Source: Novosphingobium olei
GTDB taxonomy: Bacteria > Pseudomonadota > Alphaproteobacteria > Sphingomonadales > Sphingomonadaceae
Reading direction: 5' to 3'
Assembly: GCF_012927405.1 (NCBI RefSeq)
Contig: NZ_JABBGM010000001.1
Coordinates: 564,001-628,000 of the forward strand
DNA: 64,000 bases
In this document: positions 42,464 to 51,782 of the stretch, in pieces
How the letters are laid out: the number at the start of each line of letters is the position of its first letter
Numbering within the stretch: position 1 is the first letter of the stretch
Position numbers and translations under genes: made by a program
Notes under the pieces: model-generated
Database searches by the model: none
The model's input: the letters and a program-made list of their open reading frames with translations, nothing else
Told to the model about the DNA's origin: nothing

Positions 42464-43341
42464 AGTCCTGCCTTCAGCATCCAGTCGTGGAACAGGCGCA
42501 CCGGCCGCGATTGCAGCGCGCGCGGGCGGCAGACGAACCAGTAGGAATAGGGGCTGTCGACATTGATGTCATAGACCCGTGCCAGCCGGGGATCGTGGCT
42601 GCGCAGGTAGTGGTCATCGTGCATGATCGCGATGCCCAAGCCTTGCGCCGCAGCTTCCAGGATCAGCTGGCCGGAATCGAAATGGTCGATCGCGGCCGGC
42701 TCCAGATGCTCGATATGCAGGGCCCGCTTCCAGGCCTCGAAGCTCATCGGCAGGTCGTTGTGGATCAGGAATGTCTGCTTGGACAGCTTGCTGACGTCGG
42801 GCCGTTCGCCCAGCTCCTCGACCAACTGCTTCGAGGCGATGGCGTGGACCCGATTGTGGTCGAGCCTTACCGAATGCAGCGTCGCATCGGGGCCTTCCGA
42901 CAGGATGATCGCAGCATCGATCGTGTCGCCCAGCTTGGTTTCGGCCACGTTCGAACTGTCGATGTCGATATGCAGCTGCGGATGCAGCTTGCGCAGCTCG
43001 CCCAGCCGCGGGAACAGGCGCTGGCTGCCGAACAGCGGCAGTACTCCCAGCCGCAGGCGCATGACCTTGCCGGTATCGACCAGTCGGTCGATGCGGTCTG
43101 TCATCTCGTCCATCAGCGGCGCCACCGCGTCGTAAAGTCCCTGACCTTCCTCGGTCAGCTTCAGCATCTGGTGCTTGCGCTCGAACAGCGGCTTGCCGAC
43201 GAATTCCTCGAGCGCGGCCAGGCGGCGCGACAGTGCCGACGGGCTCAACGCGAGTTCGGCCGCGGCCGTCTTGGCAGACCCGGCGCGCACGACGCGGATG
43301 AATGCTTCCAGCGAACGCAGCGGGGGCAGGCGACGGATCAT
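42460..43341 (-). CDS. LysR family transcriptional regulator
   Basis: A 293-residue LTTR. The winged HTH is RSLEAFIRVVRAGSAKTAAAELALSPSALSRRLAALEEFVGKPLFERK (9-56). The effector domain follows with the GcvA-like DAAIILSEGPDATL and QLILEAAAQGLGIAIM blocks. The co-inducer is unknown. Its 5' end overlaps the corC-like stop by four bases and its 3' end overlaps the unknown gene by four, forming a tight minus-strand unit. Such regulators usually act on divergent genes, but none is adjacent here. Confidence 0.9.
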   Translation of the reverse strand: MIRRLPPLRSLEAFIRVVRAGSAKTAAAELALSPSALSRRLAALEEFVGKPLFERKHQMLKLTEEGQGLYDAVAPLMDEMTDRIDRLVDTGKVMRLRLGVLPLFGSQRLFPRLGELRKLHPQLHIDIDSSNVAETKLGDTIDAAIILSEGPDATLHSVRLDHNRVHAIASKQLVEELGERPDVSKLSKQTFLIHNDLPMSFEAWKRALHIEHLEPAAIDHFDSGQLILEAAAQGLGIAIMHDDHYLRSHDPRLARVYDINVDSPYSYWFVCRPRALQSRPVRLFHDWMLKAGL

Positions 43342-44276
43342 TCTTCCTCGGCCTCGGCGGGCTGCGGAGCGTGCAGGCGCAGGCGGGTCAGCCGGCGTTC
43401 GTCACCCTCGGTCACTTCGATGCGCCAGCCGCTGGCATGTTCGAGCACGCGGCCGACGGGCGGAACCTCACCGGCAAGAACGACGGCGAGGCCGCCCAGC
43501 GTATCGACATCTTCTTCAACTTCGGCAAGCCGCGGATCGACGATTTCCCCTACGTCATCGAGTTCGGCGCGCGCATCGGCGTCCCAGATGTCCGGCCCGA
43601 TGCGGGTCAGCAGTTCCTGCGGCGCGTCGTCGTGTTCGTCCTCGATCTCGCCGACGATTTCCTCGACCAGGTCCTCGATCGTGATGATCCCGTCGGTGCC
43701 CGAATATTCGTCGATCACCACGGCCAGGTGCGTGCGGCTGGCGCGCATGTCCGCCAGCACGTCGATCGCCCCGCGCGCTTGCGGCACGAACAGCGGCTGG
43801 CGCATCAGGGCAAGCCAGTCCTCGGGCGGCGCCTTCTTTTCCAACGCAAGCGCGGCAAGGTGCGGGAACACGTCCTTGATGTGGATCATGCCGATCACTT
43901 CGTCGAGCGTGTCGCGGTAGACCGGCAGGCGGCTGTGGCCATGTTCGGCAAAGGCCGCGACCACGTCCTCGAAGCTGCATTCGGCGGAAATCGCGATGAT
44001 CTCGCCGCGCGGGATCGCCACGTCGTCTGCGTCGTGTTCGCTGAAATGGAGCAGGTTCTTGAGCATCTGGCGTTCGAGCGGGACGAGATCGCCGTCACCG
44101 CCCTCGCTGTGCCCCGGCTCGTGCTCGTGTTCCTCGATCGCTTCCTCGATCTGCGCACGCAGCGACTGATCGTGGTCCGGACCCCGGAAGAAAGCCTTGA
44201 TGACGCGCCATAGCGCGCCGCTACTATCTCCGTCTCCCGATCGGCTTTCGCCGGCGGAGGCGCTGCCTTCGGCCAC
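43338..44276 (-). CDS. CorC/HlyC family CBS-domain protein
   Basis: About 312 residues from GTG 44276. AGGGGA lies nine bases upstream, which favours this GTG over a TTG at 44300 that overlaps the ybeY stop. Two CBS domains (AFAEHGHSRLPVYRDTLDEVIGMIHIKDV and SRTHLAVVIDEYSGTDGIITIEDLVEEIVGEI) precede a CorC_HlyC domain (GLAVVLAGEVPPVGRVLEHASGWRIEV). The membrane DUF21 domain is absent, so it is the soluble CorC form linked to Mg/Co efflux. The 'hemolysin' label seen on this family is historical. Confidence 0.9.
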   Translation of the reverse strand: MAEGSASAGESRSGDGDSSGALWRVIKAFFRGPDHDQSLRAQIEEAIEEHEHEPGHSEGGDGDLVPLERQMLKNLLHFSEHDADDVAIPRGEIIAISAECSFEDVVAAFAEHGHSRLPVYRDTLDEVIGMIHIKDVFPHLAALALEKKAPPEDWLALMRQPLFVPQARGAIDVLADMRASRTHLAVVIDEYSGTDGIITIEDLVEEIVGEIEDEHDDAPQELLTRIGPDIWDADARAELDDVGEIVDPRLAEVEEDVDTLGGLAVVLAGEVPPVGRVLEHASGWRIEVTEGDERRLTRLRLHAPQPAEAEEE

Positions 44277-44296
44277 TGGTACTTGTCCCCTGCTGG

Positions 44297-44800
44297 TCAA
44301 TCTTCGACCGCATATGGGTCTGCAATGCCGATCAGCGCAAGCGCCTTCCGCTCCAGCTCTTCCATTTCCTCGGCTTCGGCCTCGCCCAGTTCGTGGTCGT
44401 GACCGGCAAGGTGGAGCAGCCCGTGGACAACGAGGTGGCTCGCATGAACCTCGATGGAAACGCCCTTTTCCGCCGCCTCCCGGGCGCAGACCCCTTGGGC
44501 AAGGATGAGATCGCCCAGCATGCCCGGCGCGCCTTCATTGCTTCCGGCCAGCAGGACTTCCTCGCGCGAAAGCATGGGAAAGGACAGCACGTTGGTCGGC
44601 TTGTCCTTGGCCCGCCATTGCTTGTTCAGCGCATGGACTTCGTCGTCATCGGCCAGCACCACGCTCACCAGCAGGTTTTCGTGTGCCAGTTCGGGGGCGA
44701 CCCTGGCGGTCGCCTCTGCAGCGCTGGCGGCCAGGGCCTCCCAGTCGATCGCATCGCCCCAGACCGGGTCGATGTCCATTTCGAGAATGGGGGCGCTCAA
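44297..44800 (-). CDS. ybeY: Endoribonuclease YbeY
   Basis: A 167-residue zinc metalloprotein with the diagnostic motif HGLLHLAGHDH (H-x3-H-x5-H), which processes the 16S rRNA 3' end and takes part in ribosome quality control. NKQWRAKDKPTNVLSFPM upstream is the second conserved block. Its start overlaps the phoH stop by four bases. miaB-phoH-ybeY-corC is a widely conserved order. Confidence 0.96.
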   Translation of the reverse strand: MSAPILEMDIDPVWGDAIDWEALAASAAEATARVAPELAHENLLVSVVLADDDEVHALNKQWRAKDKPTNVLSFPMLSREEVLLAGSNEGAPGMLGDLILAQGVCAREAAEKGVSIEVHASHLVVHGLLHLAGHDHELGEAEAEEMEELERKALALIGIADPYAVED

Positions 44801-45846
44801 TCGTTGCTCCCTTCATAGGCTTCCACGATGCGCCCCACGATCGGGTGGCGCACGACGTCGGCGGTGGAAAAGCGCACCATGCCGATGCCTTCCACGCCCT
44901 GCAGCCGGCCCACCGCATCGGCAAGACCGCTGGCGTTGACGCCGCCGGGCAGGTCGGTCTGCTTGGGATCGCCGCAGATCACCATCCGGCTGTTCTGGCC
45001 AAAGCGGGTCAGGAACATCTTCATCTGCATCGGGGTGGTGTTCTGCGCCTCGTCGAGGATCACGAAGGCGTCTGCCAGCGTGCGCCCGCGCATGAACGCG
45101 ATTGGCGCGATCTCGATCTCTCCCGATGCCAGACGCCTCTCGACCTGCTCGGGTGGCATGCAATCGTAGAGCGCATCGTAGAGCGGGCGGAGATAGGGAT
45201 CGACCTTCTCCTTCATGTCGCCGGGCAGAAAGCCGAGCCGCTCGCCCGCCTCGACCGCCGGACGCGACAGGATCAGTCGCTGCACGCTGCCGGAAATAAG
45301 CTGCGCCACTGCCTGCGCCACGGCGAGGTAGGTCTTGCCCGTGCCCGCCGGGCCGAGCGCGAAGATCACGTCCTCCTTCACCAGCGCGCGCATGTATTCG
45401 ATCTGCGTGGCGCTGCGCGGCACGATCGTCTTCTTGCGGGTGCGGATCATGATTGGCGGCGCGCCGTTGGGTGCGCCGGTGATGATCCCTTCGAGGGTGG
45501 GTTCGTTCGACATCATGATCAATGCCTCGACCGCGCCGGCATCCACCTCAAGCCCGCCCAGCAGCCGCTGGTGCATGCCCTTGAGGACCTCGCGCGCCCG
45601 GGCGACCGAATCGTCGGGCCCTTCGATCAGCACGCGGTTGCCCCGGGCGGAGATGTAGACGCCGAGCCGGTTCTCGATCTGGACGAGATTCTGGTCGAAC
45701 TGGCCGAACAACGCTCCCAGTACGGTCTGTTCGTCGAATTCCACCTCGACACGCGCTCGCCGGTGCAGATCCGGACGATGCGGCTCCATGCCCGAGGAGC
45801 CATAGTCGCGATGCGCTTCCTGGGCGCGGGGGAATTTACGAGCCAT
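44797..45846 (-). CDS. phoH: PhoH family ATPase
   Basis: A 349-residue PhoH-like protein. An N-terminal KH-like region ([24 protein letters not shown]) precedes the ATPase with Walker [10 protein letters not shown], the SRPAVEAGE block, and Walker [12 protein letters not shown]. PhoH/YbeZ works with YbeY in rRNA processing. The ATG at 45846 gives MARKFPRAQ; no Shine-Dalgarno is evident, and an in-frame ATG at 45789 would remove a disordered basic leader. It overlaps ybeY by four bases. Confidence 0.94.
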   Translation of the reverse strand: MARKFPRAQEAHRDYGSSGMEPHRPDLHRRARVEVEFDEQTVLGALFGQFDQNLVQIENRLGVYISARGNRVLIEGPDDSVARAREVLKGMHQRLLGGLEVDAGAVEALIMMSNEPTLEGIITGAPNGAPPIMIRTRKKTIVPRSATQIEYMRALVKEDVIFALGPAGTGKTYLAVAQAVAQLISGSVQRLILSRPAVEAGERLGFLPGDMKEKVDPYLRPLYDALYDCMPPEQVERRLASGEIEIAPIAFMRGRTLADAFVILDEAQNTTPMQMKMFLTRFGQNSRMVICGDPKQTDLPGGVNASGLADAVGRLQGVEGIGMVRFSTADVVRHPIVGRIVEAYEGSND

Positions 45847-46006
45847 ATCGAGGGGAAGCGTGCTCCTTTCGCTTGGGTTCCTTGCAGAGATTAGGGGCCG
45901 ATGTTGCGGGCGCAAGACAGGCCCGCCCGAAAAGGGTGGCACGCACGACGATTTGCACAGGCTTGTGGTGAATGCGCCTCAGGCGCCGGAAATTTCAGGC
46001 CGATCT

Positions 46007-47341
46007 TCAGGCCGTAACCGCAGCCAGAACCTTGCCCGCCAGGGAGTTTGGCCCCGCCTCGACCAGTTCCACGCGCACCAGGTCGCCGATCTGCGCCTCG
46101 CCCGTGAAATGCACCGATTGCAGCCACGGCGATTTGCCCAGCCATTGGCCTGCGTGCTTGCCGTGCCGTTCGACCAGGACATCGCAGGTGCGCCCGACGC
46201 TCGCCTTGTTGAACGCATGCTGGTCGCGGTTGAGAGCGTCCTGCAGGCGCTTGAGCCGCTCGTCCATTACGGCCGCGGGAACGTGGTCTTCCATCGTTGC
46301 CGCCGGCGTTCCGGGGCGCGCCGAATACTTGAAGCTGAACGCCTGGGCATAGCCGACCGCATCGACAAGCCGCAGCGTATCTTCGAATTCCTGTTGGGTT
46401 TCCCCGGGAAAACCCACGATGAAGTCACCGGACAGGGCAATATCGGGCCGCGCCGCACGCACCCGCTCAAGCACGCGCAAGTAGCTTTCGACGCTGTGGC
46501 TGCGGTTCATCGCCCTCAGCACTCTGTCGTTGCCGGCTTGTACCGGCAAATGCAGGAACGGCATCAGCTTCTCGATCTCGCCATGCGCGGCGATCAGGCC
46601 GTCGGTCATGTCGTTGGGATGGCTGGTGGTATAGCGGATGCGTGCCAGGTCAGGGTCGGCGGCAAGCGCGCGGATCAGGCCGTCGAGCCCAACGGCGCGG
46701 CCCTTGTCGTCCTCGCCCGTCCATGCATTCACGTTCTGGCCCAGCAGGGTGATCTCGCGCGCGCCGCCTGCCACCAGCAGCTTTGCCTCTTCGACAAGGT
46801 CGGCAAAGGGGCGGCTGATTTCGGCGCCGCGCGTATAGGGCACCACGCAATAAGTGCAGAACTTGTCGCAGCCTTCCTGCACGGTCAGGAACGCACTCGG
46901 CCCAGACCGGCGCCGCTTGGGCAGCGCGGCGAACTTGGCTTCGGCCGGCATGTCGGTTTCGGTCGCGCGCTTTCCCGCCGCAGCTTCCGCCACCATGTCG
47001 GGCAGGCGGTGGTAGGCCTGCGGGCCGACCACGACCTTCACCGACGGCGCACGCGCCATGATCTCCTCGCCCTCGGCCTGCGCCACGCACCCTGCGACCG
47101 CGATCAGCGGGCTCGTGCCATCGTCGCGCCGCAGCCGCCCGATGTCGGAATAGACCTTTTCGGTCGCCTTCTCGCGGATGTGGCATGTGTTGAGCACGAC
47201 GAGATCGGCATCGTCGCGCGCGTCGGCTGCGGTCATGCCCTGCGCGGTCAACAACTCGGCCATGCGCTCGCCGTCATAGACGTTCATCTGGCAGCCGAAG
47301 CTCTTGACGTGAAACGTCTTGGGAGGAGTCGAAGTGGACAT
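46007..47341 (-). CDS. miaB: tRNA-2-methylthio-N6-dimethylallyladenosine synthase
   Basis: A 444-residue radical-SAM methylthiotransferase acting on i6A37 of tRNA. The N-terminal auxiliary cluster cysteines are in FGCQMN, NTCHIRE and AGCVAQ. The radical-SAM site is C-x3-C-x2-C in [15 protein letters not shown] (about residue 155). A C-terminal TRAM domain ([20 protein letters not shown]) binds tRNA. The phoH gene follows 160 bases downstream on the same strand; I see nothing definite in that gap. Confidence 0.97.
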   Translation of the reverse strand: MSTSTPPKTFHVKSFGCQMNVYDGERMAELLTAQGMTAADARDDADLVVLNTCHIREKATEKVYSDIGRLRRDDGTSPLIAVAGCVAQAEGEEIMARAPSVKVVVGPQAYHRLPDMVAEAAAGKRATETDMPAEAKFAALPKRRRSGPSAFLTVQEGCDKFCTYCVVPYTRGAEISRPFADLVEEAKLLVAGGAREITLLGQNVNAWTGEDDKGRAVGLDGLIRALAADPDLARIRYTTSHPNDMTDGLIAAHGEIEKLMPFLHLPVQAGNDRVLRAMNRSHSVESYLRVLERVRAARPDIALSGDFIVGFPGETQQEFEDTLRLVDAVGYAQAFSFKYSARPGTPAATMEDHVPAAVMDERLKRLQDALNRDQHAFNKASVGRTCDVLVERHGKHAGQWLGKSPWLQSVHFTGEAQIGDLVRVELVEAGPNSLAGKVLAAVTA

Positions 47342-47382
47342 AAGCCGCGCCCCTTACGCGATTTCGCGAGGGGGGTGAAGGG

Positions 47383-48252
47383 CTAGCCCTCCGACGGCTC
47401 GGCGGGAGCGGCGGGGGCGGCGAAGCGCACTTGCGGCACATCGAGCGCAAAGGGGCGCAAGGGCTTGCCCAATGCGGCTTCCAGCGCCGGTACGATCTGC
47501 GCGCGTGCCTGCGCCGCGATCGCCTTGCGCCCCGGATGGTCGCGCGGGTGGAACGGTTCGAGATAGTGCACGTCGAGCCGGAAGCTCCCCTTGCGCGAAA
47601 GGACGCGCAGCGCGTTGGCGATCCCGCTTTCGTCTCCGATCCAGCCGATCCATTCGGCGACCGGGCCGTAGTCGAGCACGACCGGCTGGACCAGCACGCC
47701 CGGAGGCGGCGGTTCAAGCACGCGCAGCATGGCGGTCTTGAACGGCAGCAGCGACTGTCCGTCGGTGGTGGTGCCTTCCGGGAACACCGTCACCGACCAG
47801 TTGTCCGCCAGCGCTTCCTTCAGCCGGTTGATCTGGTCGGCCACGCCCATGCGATCCTCGCGCGATACGAAGACGGTGCGGTTGAGCTTGGACAGCCATC
47901 CAACCACCGGGGCGCGCTCCAGTTCGGCCTTGGCGACAAAGGCGGTGCCGCTGGCGCCGGCAAGGGCCAGGATGTCGACCCACGAAACGTGGTTGGAAAT
48001 GAAGAATACGTCCCGACGCAGGTGCGTGCCGTGTGTGCGAACACGTGCACCGGCGATGCGAGCGGCCGTGCGCAGGAACAGCATCGGGATCGGCGATCCG
48101 TAATGCAGCGTGCGCCAGACATAGTGGAGCGGCACGCAGACCATCAGGGCCAGCACAAGGGCGAACGCGCGCAGGCCGATCCGGAGCTTGCCGGCCAGAT
48201 CGATCGGCGCACCCCGGGGCGGGCCGATCGGGCGGTCAGCCTTCGCGGTCAA
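47383..48252 (-). CDS. plsC: 1-acyl-sn-glycerol-3-phosphate acyltransferase (PlsC-like)
   Basis: About 289 residues. The acyltransferase motif H-x4-D is in ISNHVSWVD; block III is VFPEGTTTDG. A membrane helix (about 27-45) precedes it. The enzyme acylates lysophosphatidate in phospholipid synthesis. No ATG or GTG fits: the only plausible start before the conserved region is a TTG at 48252, which overlaps the fur 3' end by 17 bases. The open frame back to 48312 is inside fur. It is probably co-translated with fur. Confidence 0.88.
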   Translation of the reverse strand: MTAKADRPIGPPRGAPIDLAGKLRIGLRAFALVLALMVCVPLHYVWRTLHYGSPIPMLFLRTAARIAGARVRTHGTHLRRDVFFISNHVSWVDILALAGASGTAFVAKAELERAPVVGWLSKLNRTVFVSREDRMGVADQINRLKEALADNWSVTVFPEGTTTDGQSLLPFKTAMLRVLEPPPPGVLVQPVVLDYGPVAEWIGWIGDESGIANALRVLSRKGSFRLDVHYLEPFHPRDHPGRKAIAAQARAQIVPALEAALGKPLRPFALDVPQVRFAAPAAPAEPSEG

Positions 48253-48658
48253 GCTTGACGCCGTAGAGTTCCATGCGGTGATCGACCAGCCGATAGCCGA
48301 GCTTTTCGGCAATCTGCCGCTGCAGCGCTTCGAGTTCGGGATCGACGAATTCGATAACCTTGCCGGTCTCGACGTCGATCAGGTGGTCGTGGTGCGCTTC
48401 GGGCGTTGCTTCATAGCGGGCACGCCCATCGCCGAAATCGTGGCGGTCGAGGATGCCGGCCTCTTCGAACAGGCGCACGGTGCGATATACCGTGGCGATC
48501 GAGATGCGCGGATCGACGGCCGAGGCACGCTCGTGCAGTTTCTCGACGTCGGGGTGGTCATTGCTCTCGGAAAGCACCTTGGCGATCACGCGGCGCTGGT
48601 CGGTGATCCGCAGGCCACGTTCCGCGCAGAGAGCTTCGATATCGATGGCCTGATGCAC
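48236..48658 (-). CDS. fur: Fur family transcriptional regulator
   Basis: A 140-residue metalloregulator. The N-terminal winged helix has ITDQRRVIAKVLSESNDHPDVEKLHERA and ISIATVYRTVRLFEEAG. The dimer domain has the HHDH metal motif (EAHHDHLIDVETGKVIEF). The C-terminal zinc cysteines of E. coli Fur are absent, as is usual for alphaproteobacterial Fur/Mur. Iron- or manganese-responsive repression is inferred. mucR lies upstream with its own terminator between them, and plsC overlaps downstream. Confidence 0.93.
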   Translation of the reverse strand: MHQAIDIEALCAERGLRITDQRRVIAKVLSESNDHPDVEKLHERASAVDPRISIATVYRTVRLFEEAGILDRHDFGDGRARYEATPEAHHDHLIDVETGKVIEFVDPELEALQRQIAEKLGYRLVDHRMELYGVKLDREG

Positions 48659-48676
48659 TTTGGGTCCGTCACTTAG

Positions 48677-48713
48677 AAAAATGGCCCGCCGATCATAGAC
48701 CGGCAGGCCATTT
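48677..48713 (-). terminator. Rho-independent terminator of mucR
   Basis: Read on the minus strand, AAATGGCC and GGCCATTT pair, with one mismatch and an inner GCCG/CGGC stem, then TTTTTCT follows. It separates mucR from fur. Confidence 0.82.
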
Positions 48714-48746
48714 CTTCAACCGGGCAACCTGACGATCCCGTGGAGA

Positions 48747-49187
48747 TCAGGCCGCCGTCTTGGCGCGACCACGCTTGGGCGCGGGCTTACGGCCGAGGCC
48801 GATCTTCTTGGCGAGTTCGCGACGCTTCTCGGCGTAGGCCGGGGCGACCATCGGATAGTCGGCGGGCAGGTTCCAGCGCGCGCGATACTGTTCCGGAGTC
48901 ATGTTGTAGCGCGTCGCAAGATGGCGCTTGAGCATCTTGAGCTTCTTGCCGTCTTCAAGGCAGACGATGTGATCGTTCTTCACCGAAGAGCGAACCGAAA
49001 CTGCCGGTTCAGGCGCCGGTTCTGCCACCGGTTCGGTTGTGTTGATGCCGGCAAGTGCCGAATAGACGTTTGAAATCAACGTCGGAAGGTCTCCGACTGC
49101 AACGCTGTTGTTGCTGACGTGTGCGGCTACGATATCGGAAGTGAGGGTGATGAGCGTTTCGCGCATGTCGTGTTCAATTTCAGCCAT
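48747..49187 (-). CDS. mucR: MucR family transcriptional regulator
   Basis: A 146-residue Ros/MucR protein. The zinc-finger-like region IVCLEDGKKLKMLKRHLATRYNMTPEQYRARWNL is diagnostic. The usual second cysteine is aspartate (CLED), a variant common in alphaproteobacterial MucR. The N-terminal half (SDIVAAHVSNNSV) mediates oligomerisation. MucR proteins act as H-NS-like silencers of AT-rich promoters controlling exopolysaccharide, motility and virulence. The ATG at 49187 gives the family N-terminus; the open frame to 49331 runs through the AT-rich promoter. Confidence 0.93.
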   Translation of the reverse strand: MAEIEHDMRETLITLTSDIVAAHVSNNSVAVGDLPTLISNVYSALAGINTTEPVAEPAPEPAVSVRSSVKNDHIVCLEDGKKLKMLKRHLATRYNMTPEQYRARWNLPADYPMVAPAYAEKRRELAKKIGLGRKPAPKRGRAKTAA

Positions 49188-49260
49188 GTTTTCGACCCTT
49201 ATTCTCGTCCATTGCTGCGACGCAGCGAATGTCGGTTGCGATTCCTTATTACAGTTACGC

Positions 49261-49288
49261 CTTATAAAGAGTTGTGGCCAAGAAACAA
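49261..49288 (-). promoter_or_regulatory. Probable mucR promoter
   Basis: Minus strand: -35 TTGTTT (49288-49283), 16-bp spacer, -10 TATAAG (49266-49261), leaving a leader of about 70 bases. The surrounding stretch 49230-49350 is markedly more AT-rich than the rest of the window, which suits MucR autoregulation. Confidence 0.45.
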
Positions 49289-49355
49289 CTGTATTGACAT
49301 GCCGGATTCGCAATAATGACCGAAAATTCATAAACGGCTGAAAAACAGGAAGAAA

Positions 49356-49811
49356 TCACAGATCCAGGGCGTGACTGATCGCGTCGAGGGTGATCCCGGC
49401 GGGTGTCCGGTAGTAGTTTGGCCGTCGCCCCACCGCCCGAAATCCATGCGAACTGTAAAGAATTCCGGCAGGATTGCCGTCTCTCATCTCCAAAAACAGG
49501 CGCTTCATGCCAGTACTTCTTGCGGAGTCGATGAAGCGCGCAAGTAGCGCATGACCCAGGCCGCGACGGCGAAATGCCGGAGAAATGGCGAAAAGCAGCA
49601 GTTCCTCTTCGTCAAGAATACTGCGCGACAGGAAAAATCCCGCCACAGTATCCAATGTGCGAACGTTGGGCTGACCTTCGCTAGTAATCAGGCCGTAACG
49701 GGTGTTGGGCATGAGCAGCGCGTCGCTCACCTGCCGCCGGTTCCAGGCCTCGCCGAACTCCGGGGCGAAGGCCTGCTCCATCACTGCCATGATGCGATCG
49801 AGATCGTCCAT
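49356..49811 (-). CDS. rimI: Ribosomal-protein-alanine acetyltransferase-like GNAT
   Basis: A 151-residue GNAT protein. The acetyl-CoA loop is FRRRGLGHALL, preceded by LLLFAISPAF and followed by FLEMRDGNPAGILYSSHGFRAVGRRPNYY, all RimI-like. RimI acetylates the N-terminal alanine of S18. It lies next to tsaB, a very common pairing. The ATG at 49811 directly follows an in-frame GTG at 49814; neither has a strong Shine-Dalgarno. Confidence 0.88.
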   Translation of the reverse strand: MDDLDRIMAVMEQAFAPEFGEAWNRRQVSDALLMPNTRYGLITSEGQPNVRTLDTVAGFFLSRSILDEEELLLFAISPAFRRRGLGHALLARFIDSARSTGMKRLFLEMRDGNPAGILYSSHGFRAVGRRPNYYRTPAGITLDAISHALDL

Positions 49812-49826
49812 CACGGCAAGCCTACC

Positions 49827-50450
49827 TCACGCCGCGCCGGGCAGCCGCGCATCGGGCGCGCGGCCATAGCGCGCGGCCACATCGGCCGACAGCGCATCGG
49901 CGCCAAGCAGGGGAAACGCGCGGGCGTCCGGCCAAAGCGCAAAGGCAGACAAAGCGCCACCGTCGCGACGCAGGGCCAATGCTTCGGCCTGGCTGCCAGC
50001 CAATATCTCGCCTCGCGACATTGTCGTCACGGCCTCGGGATCGGCTGAAACCAGATCGCCCAACGGCGCGCCGTTCGCGTCGAAGGCGCGGAAGAACCAT
50101 TCGCCATGCCCGCCGGTCGTCACCACGTCGATCGGGCGACCGGGATGGGCGGCGCGGGCCATTGCGGCAATCAGGCCAAGGCTGTCGTAGCCTTCGACCG
50201 GCACGTTCCAGGCAAGGCCCAGCGCGCGGGCGGCGGCGAGGCCAACGCGGATGCCGGTGAAGCTGCCTGGCCCGATGTCCACGGCGATGCGATCGGCGCG
50301 GCCCTTGCCGGGGAGGGCGTCGATCAGCGGCACCAGCCGTTCGGCATGCCCGCGACCCAGCATCAGACATTCACCGGCAACAAGCCGGTCATCCTCGAAC
50401 AGCGCGACCGAACAGGCTTCGGTCGCGCTGTCGATCACCAAGCGGCGCAA
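49827..50450 (-). CDS. tsaB: tRNA threonylcarbamoyladenosine biosynthesis protein TsaB
   Basis: A 207-residue ASKHA-fold protein that partners TsaD in forming t6A37 of tRNA. The N-terminus LVIDSATEACSVAL and the motif GPGSFTGIRVGLAAARALG are diagnostic. The start is TTG at 50450, supported by AAGGAA six bases upstream; no ATG is available. rimI follows after 15 bases. Confidence 0.94.
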   Translation of the reverse strand: MRRLVIDSATEACSVALFEDDRLVAGECLMLGRGHAERLVPLIDALPGKGRADRIAVDIGPGSFTGIRVGLAAARALGLAWNVPVEGYDSLGLIAAMARAAHPGRPIDVVTTGGHGEWFFRAFDANGAPLGDLVSADPEAVTTMSRGEILAGSQAEALALRRDGGALSAFALWPDARAFPLLGADALSADVAARYGRAPDARLPGAA

Positions 50451-50469
50451 GCGCAGTTCCTTCTTCGGC

Positions 50470-51063
50470 TCAGGCTATGGTATTGAAGGTGGGGAAGTCG
50501 GGGCGGGGCGAACGCTCGAAGATCGTCGCCGGATCGCCATAGCCCAAAGTCGAAATGAAGTTCGACTTGATGCGGGGACTGTCGGCAAAGAACGCAGCGT
50601 CCACGCCGGCATTGTCGAAGCCCGACATCGGGCCGGTATCCAGCCCGATAGCGCGGGCCGCCATGATGAAGTAGGCCCCCTGCAGCGTCGAATTGCGCAT
50701 CGCCGATACTTCGCGGAGCGCTTCGTTGCCTTCGAACCAGCTCTTTGCGTCGGCGTGCGGGAACAGCCAAGGCAATTGTTCGTGGAAATCGAGGTCCATG
50801 CCGATGATGACCGTTACCGGCGCCGTGCGGATCTTGTCCGGGTTCGTGCCGCCGGCCAGCGAAGCGAGCTTTTCCTTCGCCTCGTCCGACACGCACCAGA
50901 CAAGGCGCGCTGGCATCTGGTTGGCCGATGTCGGCCCGAACTTCATCAGCTCCCAGATCTGATGCAACTGCTGTTCGCTGACCGGCTTGTCGAGATAGCC
51001 GTTATAGCTGCGCGCCGTGCGGAACAGCTGGTCGAGTGCGGCATCGGAAAGAGGCTGGGTCAT
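50470..51063 (-). CDS. Nitroreductase family protein, RutE-like (malonic semialdehyde reductase)
   Basis: A 197-residue flavin oxidoreductase. The pattern [41 protein letters not shown] and [20 protein letters not shown] match the HadB/RutE branch of the nitroreductase fold, which uses FMN and NAD(P)H. RutE reduces malonic semialdehyde in pyrimidine breakdown, but no rut genes are near. A general quinone or nitro reductase is equally possible. AGAGGAA lies 12 bases before the ATG. Confidence 0.85.
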   Translation of the reverse strand: MTQPLSDAALDQLFRTARSYNGYLDKPVSEQQLHQIWELMKFGPTSANQMPARLVWCVSDEAKEKLASLAGGTNPDKIRTAPVTVIIGMDLDFHEQLPWLFPHADAKSWFEGNEALREVSAMRNSTLQGAYFIMAARAIGLDTGPMSGFDNAGVDAAFFADSPRIKSNFISTLGYGDPATIFERSPRPDFPTFNTIA

Positions 51064-51085
51064 CGGTCTGGCAGTTCCTCTGGCG

Positions 51086-51661
51086 TCAGGCCGCGCGCAC
51101 TTCGTTCACTTCGGGAACGTAGTGCTTGAGCAGGCTCTCGATCCCGTTCTTGAGCGTGGCGGTCGACGATGGGCAGCCAGAGCAGGCGCCCTGCATCTGC
51201 AAGTAGACGATGCCTTCGCGAAATCCGCGATAGATGATGTCGCCACCATCGTTGGCAACCGCGGGGCGAACGCGCGTTTCGATCAGGTCCTTGATCTGTT
51301 CGACCACGTCGGCATCGGCCGGGTCATCGCCGAAATCCTCGTCCGCGGGCGGTACGGCAATGCCGCCAGCCGAACCGCCGACGAACAGCGGGGCCTGGCT
51401 GACGAAATGGTCGAGCAGAAGCGAGAGCACCTGCGGCTTGACGTCGGACCATTGTGCCCCCGGCGCGATCGTCACCGATACGAACTCGCGGCCATAGAAC
51501 ACGCCCGTCACGTCGCCGAGATCGAACAGCGCTTGCGCCAGCGGCGAAGCCTCGGCCTCCTCGGGGGATGTGAACTCGCGCGTTCCGGCGGCCATGACCT
51601 GCTCGCCCGGAAGGAACTTCAGGGTGGAGGGGTTGGGCGTGGTTTCGGTTTCGATGAACAT
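51086..51661 (-). CDS. NifU/Nfu-like Fe-S cluster carrier
   Basis: A 191-residue protein with the Nfu N-terminal domain ([18 protein letters not shown]) and the C-terminal NifU domain with C-S-G-C ([20 protein letters not shown]). It carries and delivers 4Fe-4S clusters to client enzymes; lipoyl synthase, aconitase and the MiaB encoded nearby are plausible clients. The ATG at 51661 has no Shine-Dalgarno but a TTGACC / 16 bp / TACATG promoter-like match ends seven bases before it. Confidence 0.93.
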   Translation of the reverse strand: MFIETETTPNPSTLKFLPGEQVMAAGTREFTSPEEAEASPLAQALFDLGDVTGVFYGREFVSVTIAPGAQWSDVKPQVLSLLLDHFVSQAPLFVGGSAGGIAVPPADEDFGDDPADADVVEQIKDLIETRVRPAVANDGGDIIYRGFREGIVYLQMQGACSGCPSSTATLKNGIESLLKHYVPEVNEVRAA

Positions 51662-51668
51662 GCTTCCG

Positions 51669-51696
51669 CATGTAGGCCGGGTGAGGGGAGGGTCAA
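51669..51696 (-). promoter_or_regulatory. Possible promoter of the NifU-like gene, leaderless geometry
   Basis: Minus strand: -35 TTGACC (51696-51691), 16-bp spacer, -10 TACATG (51674-51669), then seven bases to the ATG at 51661. The -10 is weak (3 of 6). Confidence 0.35.
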
Positions 51697-51742
51697 GGCC
51701 CAAGCCGTGCCCAATTCCTTGATCATGCCGCAGGTGGCCAAG

Positions 51743-51772
51743 TTGTAATGTCGCCGCGTCGCCCGCTATAGC
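51743..51772 (+). promoter_or_regulatory. Probable promoter of the FKBP gene
   Basis: -35 TTGTAA (51743-51748), 18-bp spacer, -10 TATAGC (51767-51772), ten bases before the ATG at 51783. No Shine-Dalgarno is present, so translation may be leaderless or nearly so. Confidence 0.45.
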
Positions 51773-51782
51773 TGCGCATCAC

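Noticed and set aside
43338..44276. 'Hemolysin' label for the CBS-domain gene
   Set aside because: HlyC/CorC naming is historical. The protein has CBS and CorC domains linked to divalent metal homeostasis, no toxin feature.
49294..49317. Plus-strand TTGACA as a promoter upstream of mucR
   Set aside because: No -10 element at suitable spacing and no gene on that strand downstream within reach.
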